Below are positions 23,692-35,299 of a stretch of DNA of 64,000 nt, piece by piece. Under the pieces are notes generated by a model. That model made no database searches. It had not been told where the DNA came from and worked only from the letters and a program-made list of their open reading frames with translations. Every line of letters starts with the position of its first letter. The stretch's first letter is position 1. Origin of the DNA: Siphonodentalium dalli (Eukaryota; Mollusca; Scaphopoda; Gadilida; Siphonodentaliidae); assembly GCA_032622095.1 (NCBI GenBank), contig CP136063.1:69851980-69915979 (forward strand). The letters are read 5' to 3'. The position numbers and the translations under genes were made by a program.

Positions 23692-24717
23692 AATCTCAGA
23701 TTGCTAATTGTTAATTGTAGAAGCCTAGTCAGCAACAAAGCGGAAATGGAAATTGTAACCACCTACATAAAGCCTGACGTTATCATCGGTACAGAGTCAT
23801 GGCTAAAATGAAAGAAGCCAGGTAAAGAACCAGCTCAAAATGCCATCAAGTCAGCTGAAGTCTTTCCTGAAGACTATACTGCCTATAGGAATGATCGAGA
23901 TACGACGGGTGGAGGAGTCTTCATTGTCATTCACCAGGAAGCAGTTGCAATAGAGAAGACAGAATACATCACCAACTGCGAAATTGAATGGATTAAACTG
24001 TCAATACAAGGAGGCAAGGATATACACGTAGGAAGTTTCTACATGGCACATCGATCCAAATCAGACCTAGAAAATCTAGAAAAATCCATCAAAGCACTGA
24101 TGAAAAAGACTGACTCCAGTTTCATCCTCGGAGGAGATTTTAATCGTCCTGACATCGACTGGGATACAATGACTGTACGGCCAGGGGCACAAGACCGAGA
24201 GATTCAGAATGACCTCATCAACAACGTGTGTGCGAAATTAGGACTAAAACAGGTACAGGAGGACCCAACCAGGGAAGGAAACCTACTGGACCTAATCATA
24301 ACAAACAACCCATCACTAATAAAATCAACCACTACAATACCTGGCATATCAGACCACAATATGATCATTGCTGACTGTTCTCCAACTCCGTCCTACAACA
24401 AACCAGTACAGAAAACTAGATATCTATTTCACAAGGCAAATTGGACTGACATAGCTGCAGATGTGGAGAAGATAGCGGTGCAAATAGAAGATTTTGCGAC
24501 AGATACCAACATCGATACCATGTGGAACTACTTTCGCGATTCCATCAAAGAAGTCGTGGAAAATAGAGTGCCAAAAGCACCAAGATGTCGACGTAAACAA
24601 CTACCGTGGATAAATAGAAGACTCAAACTACTCCTAAAAGACTACACAGGAAAGCTAAAGAAGCAGGAAGTTGGAAAGTGTACAAATACCACCAGAAGAT
24701 ATGTAGAAGAGAATTGA
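23692..24717 (+). pseudogene. Endonuclease domain of CR1-like ORF2
   Basis: Family role: nicking target DNA to prime reverse transcription. Visible EN motifs in order are LIVNCRSLVSNK (Asn motif), VIIGTESWL (catalytic Glu motif), GGGVFIV, FILGGDFNRPDIDW (the GDFN motif) and ISDHNMIIAD (the SDH motif with catalytic His). An in-frame TGA directly after the TESWL motif (23809-23811) interrupts the domain. The frame then stays open to 24717. True continuity with the RT needs a shift near 24655, because the alternative frame reads on into lysine-rich sequence and the RT. Key residues E, D, N and H are all present. Confidence 0.85.
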
Positions 24718-24797
24718 GGAAAGCATAGCAAGAACATATAAACACCATACTAAAGAAGAGGAAGGAAAAGAAAACATCCAAACCTTTTTGGAGCTAC

Positions 24798-26534
24798 ATG
24801 AATGCCAGAAAACAAGAGAGAACAGGTACGCCACCGCTAAAAACAGGAACATCACTCACAAACGATGCAAGAGAGAAAGCGGAGCTACTAAATAAACAAT
24901 TTCAGTCGGTTTTCACCATAGGCACTGATGAAGAGCTACCATCAATACCGCAGAACAGTATAAACATCAAGACACTGGAAATCACAGAAGAAGGGATAAA
25001 GAAGCTTCTGGAAGATATCAAACCATCAAAGGCACCAGGTCCAGACAACATCCCTAATAAAGTACTCAAAATACTGGCCAATGTATTGGCGAAACCCATC
25101 ACCACCATTTTCAACAAATCCATATAGACAGGCACCCTTCCAGAAGACTGGCTGAACGCAAACATAACACCAGTTTATAAGAACGGGGATGTACACCAAC
25201 CATCAAACTACAGATCAGTTTCACTTACTTCAACATGCTGTAAACTACTAGAGCACGTCCTGTGTAGACACATCCGCGACCATCTGGAACTCTGCAACCT
25301 ACTTACTGATAGAAACCACGGATTTAGATATGGCCACTCATGTGTAACCCAGCTTGTAAACACCACACAAGATCTACTATCGTCTTTCGACTCGGAGAAA
25401 CAAACATGCAGATATGGCAATTCTCGACTTTTCAAAGCCTTTGACACGGTACCACACCAGAGTCTATTATACAAACTGAAATCGTACGGAATCACCGGAC
25501 CTATACACACCTGGTTGACAAGCTTCTTAACAAAAAGGCATATGAGAGTAGTGCTGGAAGGAGAAACATCCAAAAGTGTTCCAGTGGAATCGGGAGTACC
25601 CCAAGGCACAGTACTAGGACCTCTACTATTCCTCTACCACATCAATGACCTTCCAAAAGCAGTCAAATCAGAAGTAAGACTCTTTGCTGATGACTGCATC
25701 CTATACCGCCAGATAAATAGCCACCAAGACCACATCAAACTACAACAGGACCTGACATCACTAGAAGAGTGGGCAAAAACCTGGGGGATGAGATTGAATG
25801 ACGGAAAATGCTCCATAATGTCCATGAAGAACAAGGACAAGAACAAAACATCGTTCATCTACCAACTTGACAATCAAATTCTGCAAACAGTCAAACAAAG
25901 CGTTTACCTAGGATTGAACATCACAGACGACCTAAAGTGGACAACGCACATATCCAAGATCACAGGACGAGCCAATAACACCCTAGGCTTCCTACGCAGA
26001 AATATACGAAGAGCGGATAACAAATCTAGAGAGACAGCATATAGATCTATGGTAAGAACATCACTCGAATATGGAGCTGAAATATGGGATCCCGCCGCAG
26101 TAGGAGAAATAGAGAAGTTAGAAAAAGTACAGAGAAGAGCGGCTAGATTCATCACCAACAACTATAGAGACAGAGAAAAAGGCGCAGTAACCAGCATGAT
26201 AGATGGCCTAAGGTTAGGCTCACTAGAGTCCCGCAGAAAGATGAAGAGAATAGAACTCTTCGGCAAGGTGGTTGAGGGTAAAATCCCAGCCACACACACA
26301 CATGACTTACTAAAGGAAAAGAAAGGACGGAAGATTCGAGCAAAACAATTTCCAGACCATAAAAGTTATAACATAATTTCGAGCCAAGAGTGTATCAACT
26401 CACGATCGTTCGAACCAATAAGAGCCAACACGGACCAATATAACCATTCATTCTTCGTGAGAACGATCAGCGACTGGAACAGTATAGAAGAATATGCATG
26501 CTCTGGGACCACACCAGGATCAACATCAGAGTAG
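24798..26534 (+). pseudogene. Reverse transcriptase domain of CR1-like ORF2
   Basis: One frame throughout, broken only by a TAG at 25125-25127. RT landmarks: SKAPGPDNIPNKVL, PEDWLNANITPVYKNGD, PSNYRSVSLTS, FKAFDTVPH (motif A region), SGVPQGTVLGPLLF, and FADDCILY, the catalytic FADD box at about 25681. Downstream are WAKTWGMRLNDGKC and YLGLNITDDLKW. A C-terminal region carries LEKVQRRAARFI and SFFVRTISDWNS, typical of CR1/Jockey-group elements. The motif A region reads GNSRLFKAFDTV where another frame reads AILDFSK. So two compensating shifts have replaced about ten residues, including the first catalytic Asp. The enzyme is dead. Confidence 0.88.
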
Positions 26535-27309
26535 TAGCAACGACGCGACAACAGCCGAGAGGCTCCTGTGCCGGATAAATACAGATACAGATACCCCATA
26601 TGGACCCCCCAGGAATCCTCCGGACCGATTTTTTTTATCTACCTGGATACCTCTAGAGTAGAATTCCGGATGTTAACAAGAAATCAACCTGGCCGCATAT
26701 GACGTAATCCAAGATGGCGCCCATGAGGGTCGGAAAATTTCGCGATTTTACCCTATGTCTATGTATATGACGATTGTGGAAAAAATAATTGAGATATGAC
26801 ATTAAAGTGAATTGCATTTTGTTCCTTATATATTTCTATGTTAACTGATATCAAATTTGTAAATTAAAATCCAAGATGGCCGCCAGAATATGGCTCAGAA
26901 TTTGAGAAATTAGAATGTTTTTCAACAATTTGTTCAGAAAAAACACAAAACCAATCATGATATGACAGAAATATGTGAACATTATGACGTTTATATGACC
27001 GCAAGTAATCCTTCAATATCATCTGACAAAAAAATCTGCTATCGACAACTCAGGAAGAAAACAAAATGGCCGCCAGTGCGATCACCCGCAACAGTCGGTA
27101 CATTTCGCGATTTTACCCTATGTCCAGTTATATGATTGTGGGTAAACCATTCGCTGTATTACATGTGGTGTATTCCTCGTACTTTTCTGGTGTCAATGAT
27201 GCCAGTAGAGACCCAAAATGGCCGCTATTATATGCCTTAATTTAGAGAACATGCCTGTCTGTTTTTTTTTTACAGAGATCCTATTATAAATAATACTTAA
27301 GTATTGTTT

Positions 27310-28100
27310 TTAAGTAGTTTTTAAATGTTCCCGACCAATTTCATGGGTCCGCTTCATTTCTTGTTCAAGGTCTTTCAGGTATTGACTGGTATCAGTTTTA
27401 GGCTGAGTTTCTTTCGTAAACTTAAACACCAAGTCTACTGGGTGATTAACTTCACGTCCCAACATAAGTTTAATTGGGGTTTGTCTGTGCACTGATGATC
27501 TTAGCGCGCCCGCTATTTGGGGAAGGAATTTGTACCAGTTTCGTTGGTTTCTGTCAACGAAACATCGGACCGCATTCATCAGGGTCCGATTTTGACGTTT
27601 CACCTGGCCATTTGCCAAAGGTCGATAAGGGGTCGTTCGGCTTTTATGTATTTGGAGTAACTCGCAGATCGCGAGGAAAAGTTTACGTTCAAAACATGGG
27701 CCCTGGTCCATCAAAGTTTGCAAGGGGCATCCGAAGCGTGCAAATAATTCATTTACCGCCGCACATGCCATCGTTTCTGCGGTCTGATCAGGAAGGGGAA
27801 TACACTCCACCCACTTAGTAAACTGATGCGTGATCACCAGAATGTATTTGTCATCCTGTTCACTGAGTGGTATTGGTCCCAGGAAATCCAGGGCACCCTG
27901 TCCATTGGATTACCCGCATGGAATGTTTGCTTTTCCCATTTGGCATGCCTCGATGGTTTCTTCCATCGATTGCATTGGGGGCAGGCCCCTGTGAATGATT
28001 CAATGTCTTGAGTAATTCCATGCATAGAAGTACTTTTTGGCTCTAGCTTTGGTACGCACCACGCCCTGATGACCAGAAGCGGGTATAATTCAGAGAACAT
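27310..28100 (-). pseudogene. Gypsy-type integrase copy in the left arm, catalytic Glu lost
   Basis: On the minus strand the frames read ACPQCNRWKKPSRHAKWE (end of the HHCC zinc region), then FTKWVECIPLPDQ, LMDQGPCFE and ANGQVKRQNRTL. Gypsy integrases use a D, D(35)E triad. The second Asp (in MDQG) is kept, but the Glu of the NGQVE motif is Lys here, and the first Asp motif is broken by a frame change near 27830. This copy cannot be active. It is nearly the reverse complement of 30330-30990. Confidence 0.8.
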
Positions 28101-28137
28101 GCATGTTTTACCTGATATGGAACCCGCGAGTTCTCAG

Positions 28138-28400
28138 GACTTATTTTTGTATGTACCTGGACACATCTAAAGTAGCACTTTGAATGTTAACAAGAATCGT
28201 CTTGGCCGCACATGACTTAATCCAAAATAAGAGGGTGAACAATTATGCAAATTACCCCTAAGTTTATAGTCAGATTAGAAAAAAGCTATATGAGATATTA
28301 AATTGAGGTAAATTGCGTTTTGTTCCTTATACCATTCCACGTATTGTATTATGTGTTCTGTTCAGAGAGTATAAAACCATCCTATCTACCCCCGCCAACG
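28138..28400 (+). repeat. Third, diverged copy of the element's terminal block
   Basis: TTTTTGTATGTACCTGGACAC, GATGTTAACAAGAA-like sequence and TGCGTTTTGTTCCTTAT match, in order, 26625-26830 and the reverse complement of 31500-31690. It is more diverged than the two outer arms. It may be the true left end of an older copy. Confidence 0.65.
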
Positions 28401-28986
28401 CGGAGGAATCAGGCACCAGGGCCATTGAAAATAAATCATGTCACGAATGTGTGACAATTTGTATGTAAACGTTACAACAAGTAGCTCCAACCTCAACATT
28501 ATTCATCATGAACAGACGCCCCGAGTTGCCTATGGTCAACAAGACGGGCACCAACTCGTATTTATTAATCCTGATATAATAGGATTCAACATCTTTGTCG
28601 TCAGAGCTTTCGCTGTTTCCTTCGACAAGCAAATCGTGGAGTGTTGGTGGAAGAATGCCACATTCGGACCACAGTGTCTCTAAAATTCCTTCGTCATCTG
28701 TCCATTCATTTTCCAATGGTGACGGAATAGTGTGCTAATTCACATGCGACAGTTTCAGTTGACCAACACGGAAGTTCACCCGTTTTATGTGAGGCGTCAG
28801 CGACCTCTTACGTGGTGGCATTTTGGATAAGTCAACTTTTGATGACTTGGTGCCGATTAGTTCACCTTTCCCAACCATCTATATCAGCATCAAATATCTC
28901 ACCGTGTCAACGTTCTTCGCTCTATAGGAAATCCAAGTCCATAATGCGTCTTATTACCATGCCAGGTATATGCCTACCATCAAGTC
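28401..28986. other. Internal sequence of the Gypsy relic without recognisable domain
   Basis: Overlapping ORFs on both strands (28438-28716) show no protease, gag or RT motif I can defend. The RT catalytic core expected upstream of 28987 is missing, so internal sequence has been deleted or replaced. Confidence 0.4.
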
Positions 28987-30151
28987 TTGGTCAAAGATGA
29001 GGAGTTTCTAGGAAGAATTGTCAGTCAGGATGGGGTTAAACTGAATGACGAGTCCCTAGAAACAGTTAAAAACTGGCCAATCCCACCAAGTACCAAGGAA
29101 GTAGAAAGCTTTTGTGGCCTTGTGAACTACCATCGGGCTTTTGTCAAAAGTTATGGCGAGATAGCTAGACCATTATATGCCCTCACTGGAAAACAGCCAT
29201 TCATATGGGGGAAGAACAGCAGGAGGCCTTTAATACACTCAAGGCTCTCTGGTGTCTCCTCCAGTCTTGGCACTACCCAACAGTAAAGACTCCTTTGTCC
29301 TGGATTGCGATGCTAGTGGGTGGGCCGTCGAGGCGGAGCTCTTGTAGATCATAGGGGGTGAAGAACGAGTGATTGCCAATGGTAGCTTTATCCTTACCCC
29401 GGAGCAAAGCCAGTATTGCACACCCCGGAAAGAACTCCTGGCTGGCATACGGTTTAACCGGCAATTCCGTCACTACCTTTTGGGCAAGCCCTTCCTTCTA
29501 AGGACGGATCATAGCAGCCTCAAATGGTTGATGGATATCAAGAGCCCCCAGGGTCAAATAGCTAGATGGTTGGAGGAGCTCAGCCAATATGACATAGTGG
29601 TTGAGCACCGAGCGGGAAATAAGCATGTATATGCTGACGCCCTCTCCCGAATACCAACTGAGGTCACTTGCCAGCAGTATACCGCGGGCTGTGACCTTAA
29701 CAAGTTGCCATGCAATGGCTACAAATACTGTCAGCATCTCCAGCGAAACTGGGCTAGATTTGAAGAGGAAGTTGTGCCTTTAGCCGAGGGGTCATGGGAG
29801 TTTGTAACTGAGAATGACCAAGTGACTCCATCTGTCTCAATGGTAACCTCCGCTAATTACTCAGGGGAGGAATGCTGGCAAGATGGATTCCAAGGGCTGC
29901 CTTGGGACCCAGGAGGCGACTGGTCGGATTGCGAGCCATGGATGGGTTGTGTCTGCCCAGAAACTGGATGGATGCACTCAAAATTGGACTTGCATTACCA
30001 CTATATACATAAGACAAAGGTAAATGTGAGACAAGTTACAAGTTCAGATCCCGACCTAAGCTTGGCCGGTATATGCACCCTAGTTGAACTGGGGAAACAA
30101 CGTAAGGATCCGGATCTATCCCCAGTCACTGCGTGGATAGAATCCGGTTAA
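28987..30151 (+). pseudogene. Ty3/Gypsy RT C-terminus and RNase H
   Basis: The first frame (28987-29286) reads EFLGRIVSQDGVKLND and FCGLVNYHRAFVKSYGEIA, the RT thumb/connection. A shift near 29270 and a TAG near 29345 follow. The second frame (29369-30151) carries LTPEQSQYCTPRKELLAG, RHYLLGKPFLLRTDHSSLKW, PQGQIARWLEELSQYD and HVYADALSRIP. These are the RNase H signatures, with Glu (RKELL), Asp (RTDHS) and Asp (ADALS) visible. The first Asp lies in the shifted segment (LDCDAS). In the family it degrades RNA in the RNA:DNA hybrid. The stop and shift make it a relic. Confidence 0.85.
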
Positions 30152-30164
30152 GAACCAACAGAGG

Positions 30165-30990
30165 GTGAATTATTCCATTAAGGCCACTAAATATATCTGG
30201 ATTAATCGTCAGAGATTTGTGATAGTAAATGAATTACTGTACAAGATAAAAAGGAATGGGGAGCAGGTTTTAGTCATTCCCAGCCAATTTGCGGCTGAGA
30301 TCTTGACTATGGCTCATGATATACCCGCTTCTTGTCATCAGGGCGTGGTGCGTACTAAAGCTAGAGCCAAAAAGTACTTCTATGCATGGAATTACTCAAG
30401 ACATTGAATCATTCATATGGGCCTGCCCCCAATGCAATTAAGGGAAGAAACCATCGAGGCATGCCAAATGGGAATTGCAAACCTCCCATGCGGGTAGTCC
30501 AATGGTAAGAGTGCACCTGGATTTCCTGGGACCATTGCCACTTGGTGAACAGGATGACAAATATATTCTGGTGATCGCGCATCAGTTTACTAAGTGGGTG
30601 GAGTGTATTCCCCTTCCTGATCAGATCGCAGAAACGATGGCATGTGCGGCGGTAAATGAATTATTTGCACGCTTCGGATGCCCCTTGCAAATTTTGACGG
30701 ACCAGGGCCCATGTTTTGAAAGTAAACGTTTCTGTGCGATCTGCGATTTACTCCAGATACATAAAAGCCGAACGACCCCTTATCGACCTTCGGCAAATGG
30801 CCAGGTGGAACGTCAAAACCGGACCCTGATGAATGCGGTCCGATGTTTCGTTGACAAAAACCAACGAAACTGGGACAATTTCTTCCCCAAATAGCGGGCG
30901 CGCTAAGATCATCAGTGCACAGACTTACTGGCCAAATCCCAAATAAACTTATGTTGGGACGTGAAGTTAATCACCCAGTAGACTTGGTGT
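30165..30990 (+). pseudogene. Gypsy-type integrase copy in the right arm
   Basis: The zinc-binding region appears as HDIPASCHQGVVRTKARAKKYF (the His pair), then, after a frameshift near 30400, ACPQCN. The core reads VHLDFLGPLPLGEQDD (first Asp), ILTDQGPCFES (second Asp) and ANGQVERQNRTL (Glu), so the D,D,E triad is intact. The frame stops at 30892 and resumes in another frame as far as about 30990 (QINLCWDVKLITQ region). The family role is inserting the cDNA into chromosomes. This is the less damaged of the two antiparallel copies. Confidence 0.85.
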
Positions 30991-31733
30991 TTAATTTTAC
31001 GGAAAAAAAAACTGATACTTAAGTATTATTTATAATAGGATCTCTGTAAAAAAAAAAAAGACAGGCATGTTCTCTAAATTATGGCATATCATAGCGGCCA
31101 TTTTGGGTCTCTACTGGCATCATTGACACCAGAAAAGTACGAGGAATACACCACATGTAATACAGCGAATGGTTTATCCACAATCTTCATATAACTGGAC
31201 ATAGGGTAAAATCGCGAAATGTACCGACTGTTGCGGGTGATCGCACTGGCGGCCATTTCGTTTTCTCCCTGAATTGTCGATTGCAGATTTTTTTGTCAGA
31301 TGATATTGAAGGATTAGTTGCGGTCATATAAATGTCATAATGTTCAAATATTTGTGACATATTATAATTGGTTTTGTGTTTTTTTCTGAAACAATTGTTG
31401 GAAAAAAATCGAATTTCTCAAATTCTGAGCCATATTCTGGCGGCCATCTTGGATTTTGATTTACAAATTTGACATCAGTTAACGTAGAGATATATAAGGA
31501 ACAAAATGCAATTCACTTTAATGTCATAACTCAATTGGTTTTTCCACAATCGTCATATACATAGACATAGGGTAAAATCGCGAAATTTTCCGACCCTCAT
31601 GGGCGCCATCTTGGATTACGTCATATGCGGCCGGTTGATTTCTTGTTAACATCCGGAATTCTACTCTAGAGGTATTCAGGTACATACAAAAATCGGTCCG
31701 GTCCGGATGAGTCCTGGGGGGGGGGGGGGTCCA

Positions 31734-32435
31734 TAGGGGGTGTACCTAGCTGCCCGACTAATTGGTGTGTGAAGTCAGGCTGGGTGTAAACTAACGAACA
31801 TTAGTTAATGGGAGGTCTATGGTCATTAATGCTCATTTCAATGTTTGGGGTTTCAGAGAAATATGTATCATAACCATCGCCAAGTAGGATAGTTTGTGTT
31901 AAATTCCAAAGAGGACCTTCAAATTTATCATTCCAACTAGATTTCTGGTAGATAGCACCCTCTGATGTAGGGGGTGTACCTAGCTGCCCGACTAATTGGT
32001 GTGTGAAGTCAGGCTGGGTGTAAACTAACGAACATTAGTTAATGGGAGGTCTATAATCATTAATGCTCATTTCAATGTTTGGGGTTTCAGAGAAATATGT
32101 ATCATAACCATCGCCAAGTAGGATAGTTTGTGTTAAATTCCAAAGAGGACCTTCAAATTTATCATTCCAACTAGATTTCTGGTAGATAGCACCCTCTGAT
32201 GTAGGGGGTGTACCTAGCTGCCCGACTAATTGGTGTGTGAAGTCAGGCTGGGTGTAAACTAACGAACATTAGTTAATGGGAGGTCTATGGTCATTAATGC
32301 TCATTTCAATGTTTGGGGTTTCAGAGAAATATGTATCATAACCATCGCCAAGTAGGATAGTTTGTGTTAAATTCCAAAGAGGACCTTCAAATTTATCATT
32401 CCAACTAGATTTCTGGTAGATAGCACCCTCTGATG
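31734..32435 (+). repeat. Three near-identical 234-bp tandem units
   Basis: TAGGGGGTGTACCTAGCTGC starts at 31734, 31968 and 32202. The units are almost identical; unit 2 has ATAATCATTAA where units 1 and 3 have ATGGTCATTAA. The array starts exactly at the right end of the Gypsy fold-back and ends at CTCTGATG before unique DNA. It is non-coding. Very low divergence indicates recent amplification. Confidence 0.92.
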
Positions 32436-34110
32436 TGATTTCAAAGCTAAAAAATTAATCGCCATTTAATTAGTATATACACGCGGTTATTTGCCTATAC
32501 AATTGGCAGATACTGTTTTGGGCTTGCAATATGATGTATATATAGTAACAAAACATGCAAATTGCAATTTGCACGACAGTGTTCCTGCAATTAGCTGTAC
32601 ACCAAATAATTATGTCTAGAACCCGAAGCCACGACAAATAGTTTTCACGGCTGGCTCAACCAATTTTGGTGGCTGGTTATCTAGCTAAGCCGGCTCAGTC
32701 GCGACGTTCGTGGCTGACGAAATATGGCGGCTCAGCCGGCTTAGACGTTATCATTCTGCGTATTTCGCTTCCGAAATTTTCCCAATCCCCGGTTATAGAC
32801 ACCCGCTTGTTTTTGGCGTTTGTTGTGAACCCGTATAATTCCAGACCATGCGTATTCTTTTGGTGTTGGGCTTTTCCATTATGGCGAAATACACGAAGGA
32901 CTCAGTAAAGGACTCGCAGTGATGCACTATGTAGTTTCCCATCTATCTAATCGGTATATTAGTTACATTGGGACTTCTGTCGACTTCCGACGGCTATATC
33001 ATCACTGGCATCTTGCGATATATGCACGCATCATTGAATGCTGAATCCGATAGTATTGATATATAATATTTCAAACTATTTTCTATTCTCTTCTACAGGT
33101 TATGTGCATATATTGACAAATGTCAGCGATGTCTGAGACTGAGATCGTGTCGAAATAAATAATTTATACGTTAAACCCTTTCAATACTGAATGGATGTTC
33201 CCACTCCGTTATATGAAAGCATGCATTGAAATAGTCTATTCCACAATGAGAGGCCCCGGGTATTCTGATAGTGTAGCAACCATACCGTGTCCATACGAGT
33301 ATGCCAATATTAGGCAATGCGGGTTAGTTATTTGCGATTCGCAGTACAGTTGTCCTTAACATATAAGTCCATGCACATGGCTCAGCCATTTTACAATTCC
33401 GGCAGCGGAGATTTTTTCATGCGGCTGGCGTTAGAGATAATATGGCTGCCGCCGGCTTGTGGCCAATATGGCTGGCGGCGGCGGCGTGTGATGGCGGCTT
33501 CGGGCTCTAATTATGTCTTTCGGCAATAATTTTAACAAACAGCCGAAAAACTCAAGTTTTGTGCTATGTAAGTCAGTGTGGACCTTTATTACGTCATGTC
33601 CATAGCAATATGTAAACATTCAGACGTTTTAGTTATAAGAAAATCGGTGTTTATCAGACCAAGTTGCAGACGATTCGTATAATTTCACCTAATAATTGTG
33701 ATTTCTGAGGACGTACTTTATATCCAGAATTTATAGATAGTATACTCTACCATTAATCAGAGGGATTTTATATTCCTGATGTGTCATGGTTTTTAACAAT
33801 CACGAATGTTCGGTAAAAAATGTAGGTATATTGTGTAACAAATGAAAATTTCCTGCATAATTTCCGGTGTCGGATATACACAGTGGTATTGTAACCTTAC
33901 CCGGCTATGGTGTCTATTGATGCGAGAGATTATTACGCCACCGTAGTGTGGTGTTTCTAGCTTTTGGTTTTTTGATATCGCATGGTCGATCGATAATTCA
34001 CTGGGTGATTGTACATTCGGCAAACCTCGTCAGATTCCGTCACCGTTTCATCGTACCGATAATTACGAGAGTACAACTAAGATTGGCACATGTGTTTACG
34101 TCACCGGTGT
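32436..34110. other. No gene recognised; GGCTGGC/GGCGGC-rich patch
   Basis: GC-rich phrases (GGCTGGCTC, GGCGGCGGCG) near 32650-32740 and 33370-33500 look like the two ends of one element: GGCTCAGCCGGCTT near 32731 against GGCTCAGCCATTTT near 33381. I cannot define its borders. ORFs at 32666-32908 and 33317-33529 are not supported as genes. Confidence 0.35.
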
Positions 34111-34129
34111 AATTGTGGGGACATGCTTC

Positions 34130-34895
34130 TATTATGAAGGTTTGCTATCCCGAAGGTCCGCTATTCCGAAGGTTCTCTATTCCGAAGGTTTTTGTTATTT
34201 TTAGGTTAATTCTATATTTTAAAGTATTGAGACTAATTTGAGAGGGTTCATTTTCACAAAGATTCTTTATATGGAGTGTGCGCTCACATCCGAACTGATC
34301 ATGGGCGCACATCGATACAGATACAGGAGGAAATAACTTAACTTAGAACATTAAATGTGATTTTGTTTTGTTTTCGCTGGTTTTCTTGAGATTTTATGTC
34401 ATTACGTGGGCCCATACCTTTGAATTCTTGGCATATACTATGAATGTTGTGGTATATATGGACCCTCCCGCATTGGGACATGACATAGGTTCAGTTGACT
34501 TAAGTGGTGTTCTGTGTGTGCTCCAATTTGGAGTTCAATATTTTAAGGGCCAAGTTTAGAATTTTATGGGTCCATACCTTTGAACTCTGGGCATATAATA
34601 TGAATATTGGGGGGCATGTCTCTATTCCGAAGGTTCACTATCCCGAAGGTCCACTATTCCGAAATTTCTCTGAATGTTCGCTATTCCGAAGGTTCACCAA
34701 TCCGAAGGTTCGTTATTCCGAAGGTTCTGTGTTCCAAAGATTTTTTTTATTTTAAGGTTAATTCTATATTCTAAAGTAACGAGAGGGTTCATTATCACGA
34801 AGATTCTTTTTATGAAGGAAATAACGTAAAACATTAAATGTGATTTTGTTTTGTTTTCGAGGGTTTTCTTGAGTTTAATGTCATTACGTATGACC
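34130..34895 (+). repeat. Duplicated block with TATTCCGAAGGTTC short repeats
   Basis: Two copies (about 34130-34400 and 34620-34890) each begin with several CTATTCCGAAGGT units, followed by TTAATTCTATATT and TGTGATTTTGTTTTGTTTTCG. The intervening part itself duplicates CCATACCTTTGAA (34412 and 34573). The spacing is about 490 bp. Confidence 0.75.
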
Positions 34896-35089
34896 TTATT
34901 TCTCATTACATATTCACGCCAAGGAGCCCCTCAATAATCTGAGGCAAGAGTACGCCTGCTAAAGGCGAATTATAACAGTTGGGGGTATAACGCTCAATAA
35001 ATACTGGAGGCTATAACAAACTGCGCAGTAGAATATCGCTGAATGGACGAGTATGAGATGAGCCTAAATGCAATTGTGACTTTGTTTAA

Positions 35090-35260
35090 AGGCCCACTTA
35101 ATTTTCGAGTCATTAATTTTTTATAGTATATACGGTTTTAATAACAATTTATGACATAAAATTTGAATAAACTACTATAATTCATCACCATTTGAAAGGC
35201 AGAATACTTCTATCTCCTAGTTTGAAACACCTTCAAAATACCGCGTCGTATATCTAGCAA
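35090..35260 (+). mobile_element. Partial TTAA-flanked MITE related to 40792-41274
   Basis: TTAA at 35086-35089 is followed by AGGCCCACTTAATTTTCGAG and then AACAATTTATGACATAA, matching the left end of the element at 40792. The right end is not found, so this copy is truncated or replaced by the tandem array that follows. Confidence 0.6.
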
Positions 35261-35299
35261 TTAGCAACCAACATGTCCTCCTCGGCTTTCCATAGAATT

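Larger units (their letters stand above)
23361..26595 (+). mobile_element. CR1-like non-LTR retrotransposon, degenerate
   Basis: In order on the plus strand are a PHD-type zinc finger remnant, an apurinic-type endonuclease and a reverse transcriptase. The element ends in a short ATACAG repeat tail (AAATACAGATACAGATA) at about 26575-26595. PHD finger plus EN plus RT and a microsatellite-like tail are features of the CR1/L2 group. In-frame stops at 23809-23811 and 25125-25127, a frameshift near 24655 and a compensated frameshift in RT motif A make it inactive. The 5' end is probably truncated, since the zinc finger starts just after a TGA. Confidence 0.85.
26596..31738. mobile_element. Fold-back element built from a Ty3/Gypsy relic
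   Basis: The left arm (26596-28088) and right arm (30325-31738) are reverse complements: ATATGGACCCCCC at the left end against GGGGGTCCATAG at the right. The shared arm holds a ~700-bp non-coding terminal block plus an integrase region, so the integrase occurs twice in opposite orientations. Between the arms are a third, diverged copy of the terminal block (28138-28370) and an RT-end/RNase H region (28987-30151). Normal Gypsy LTRs are direct repeats, so this arrangement is rearranged. It abuts the CR1 tail on the left and a 234-bp tandem array on the right. Confidence 0.75.
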
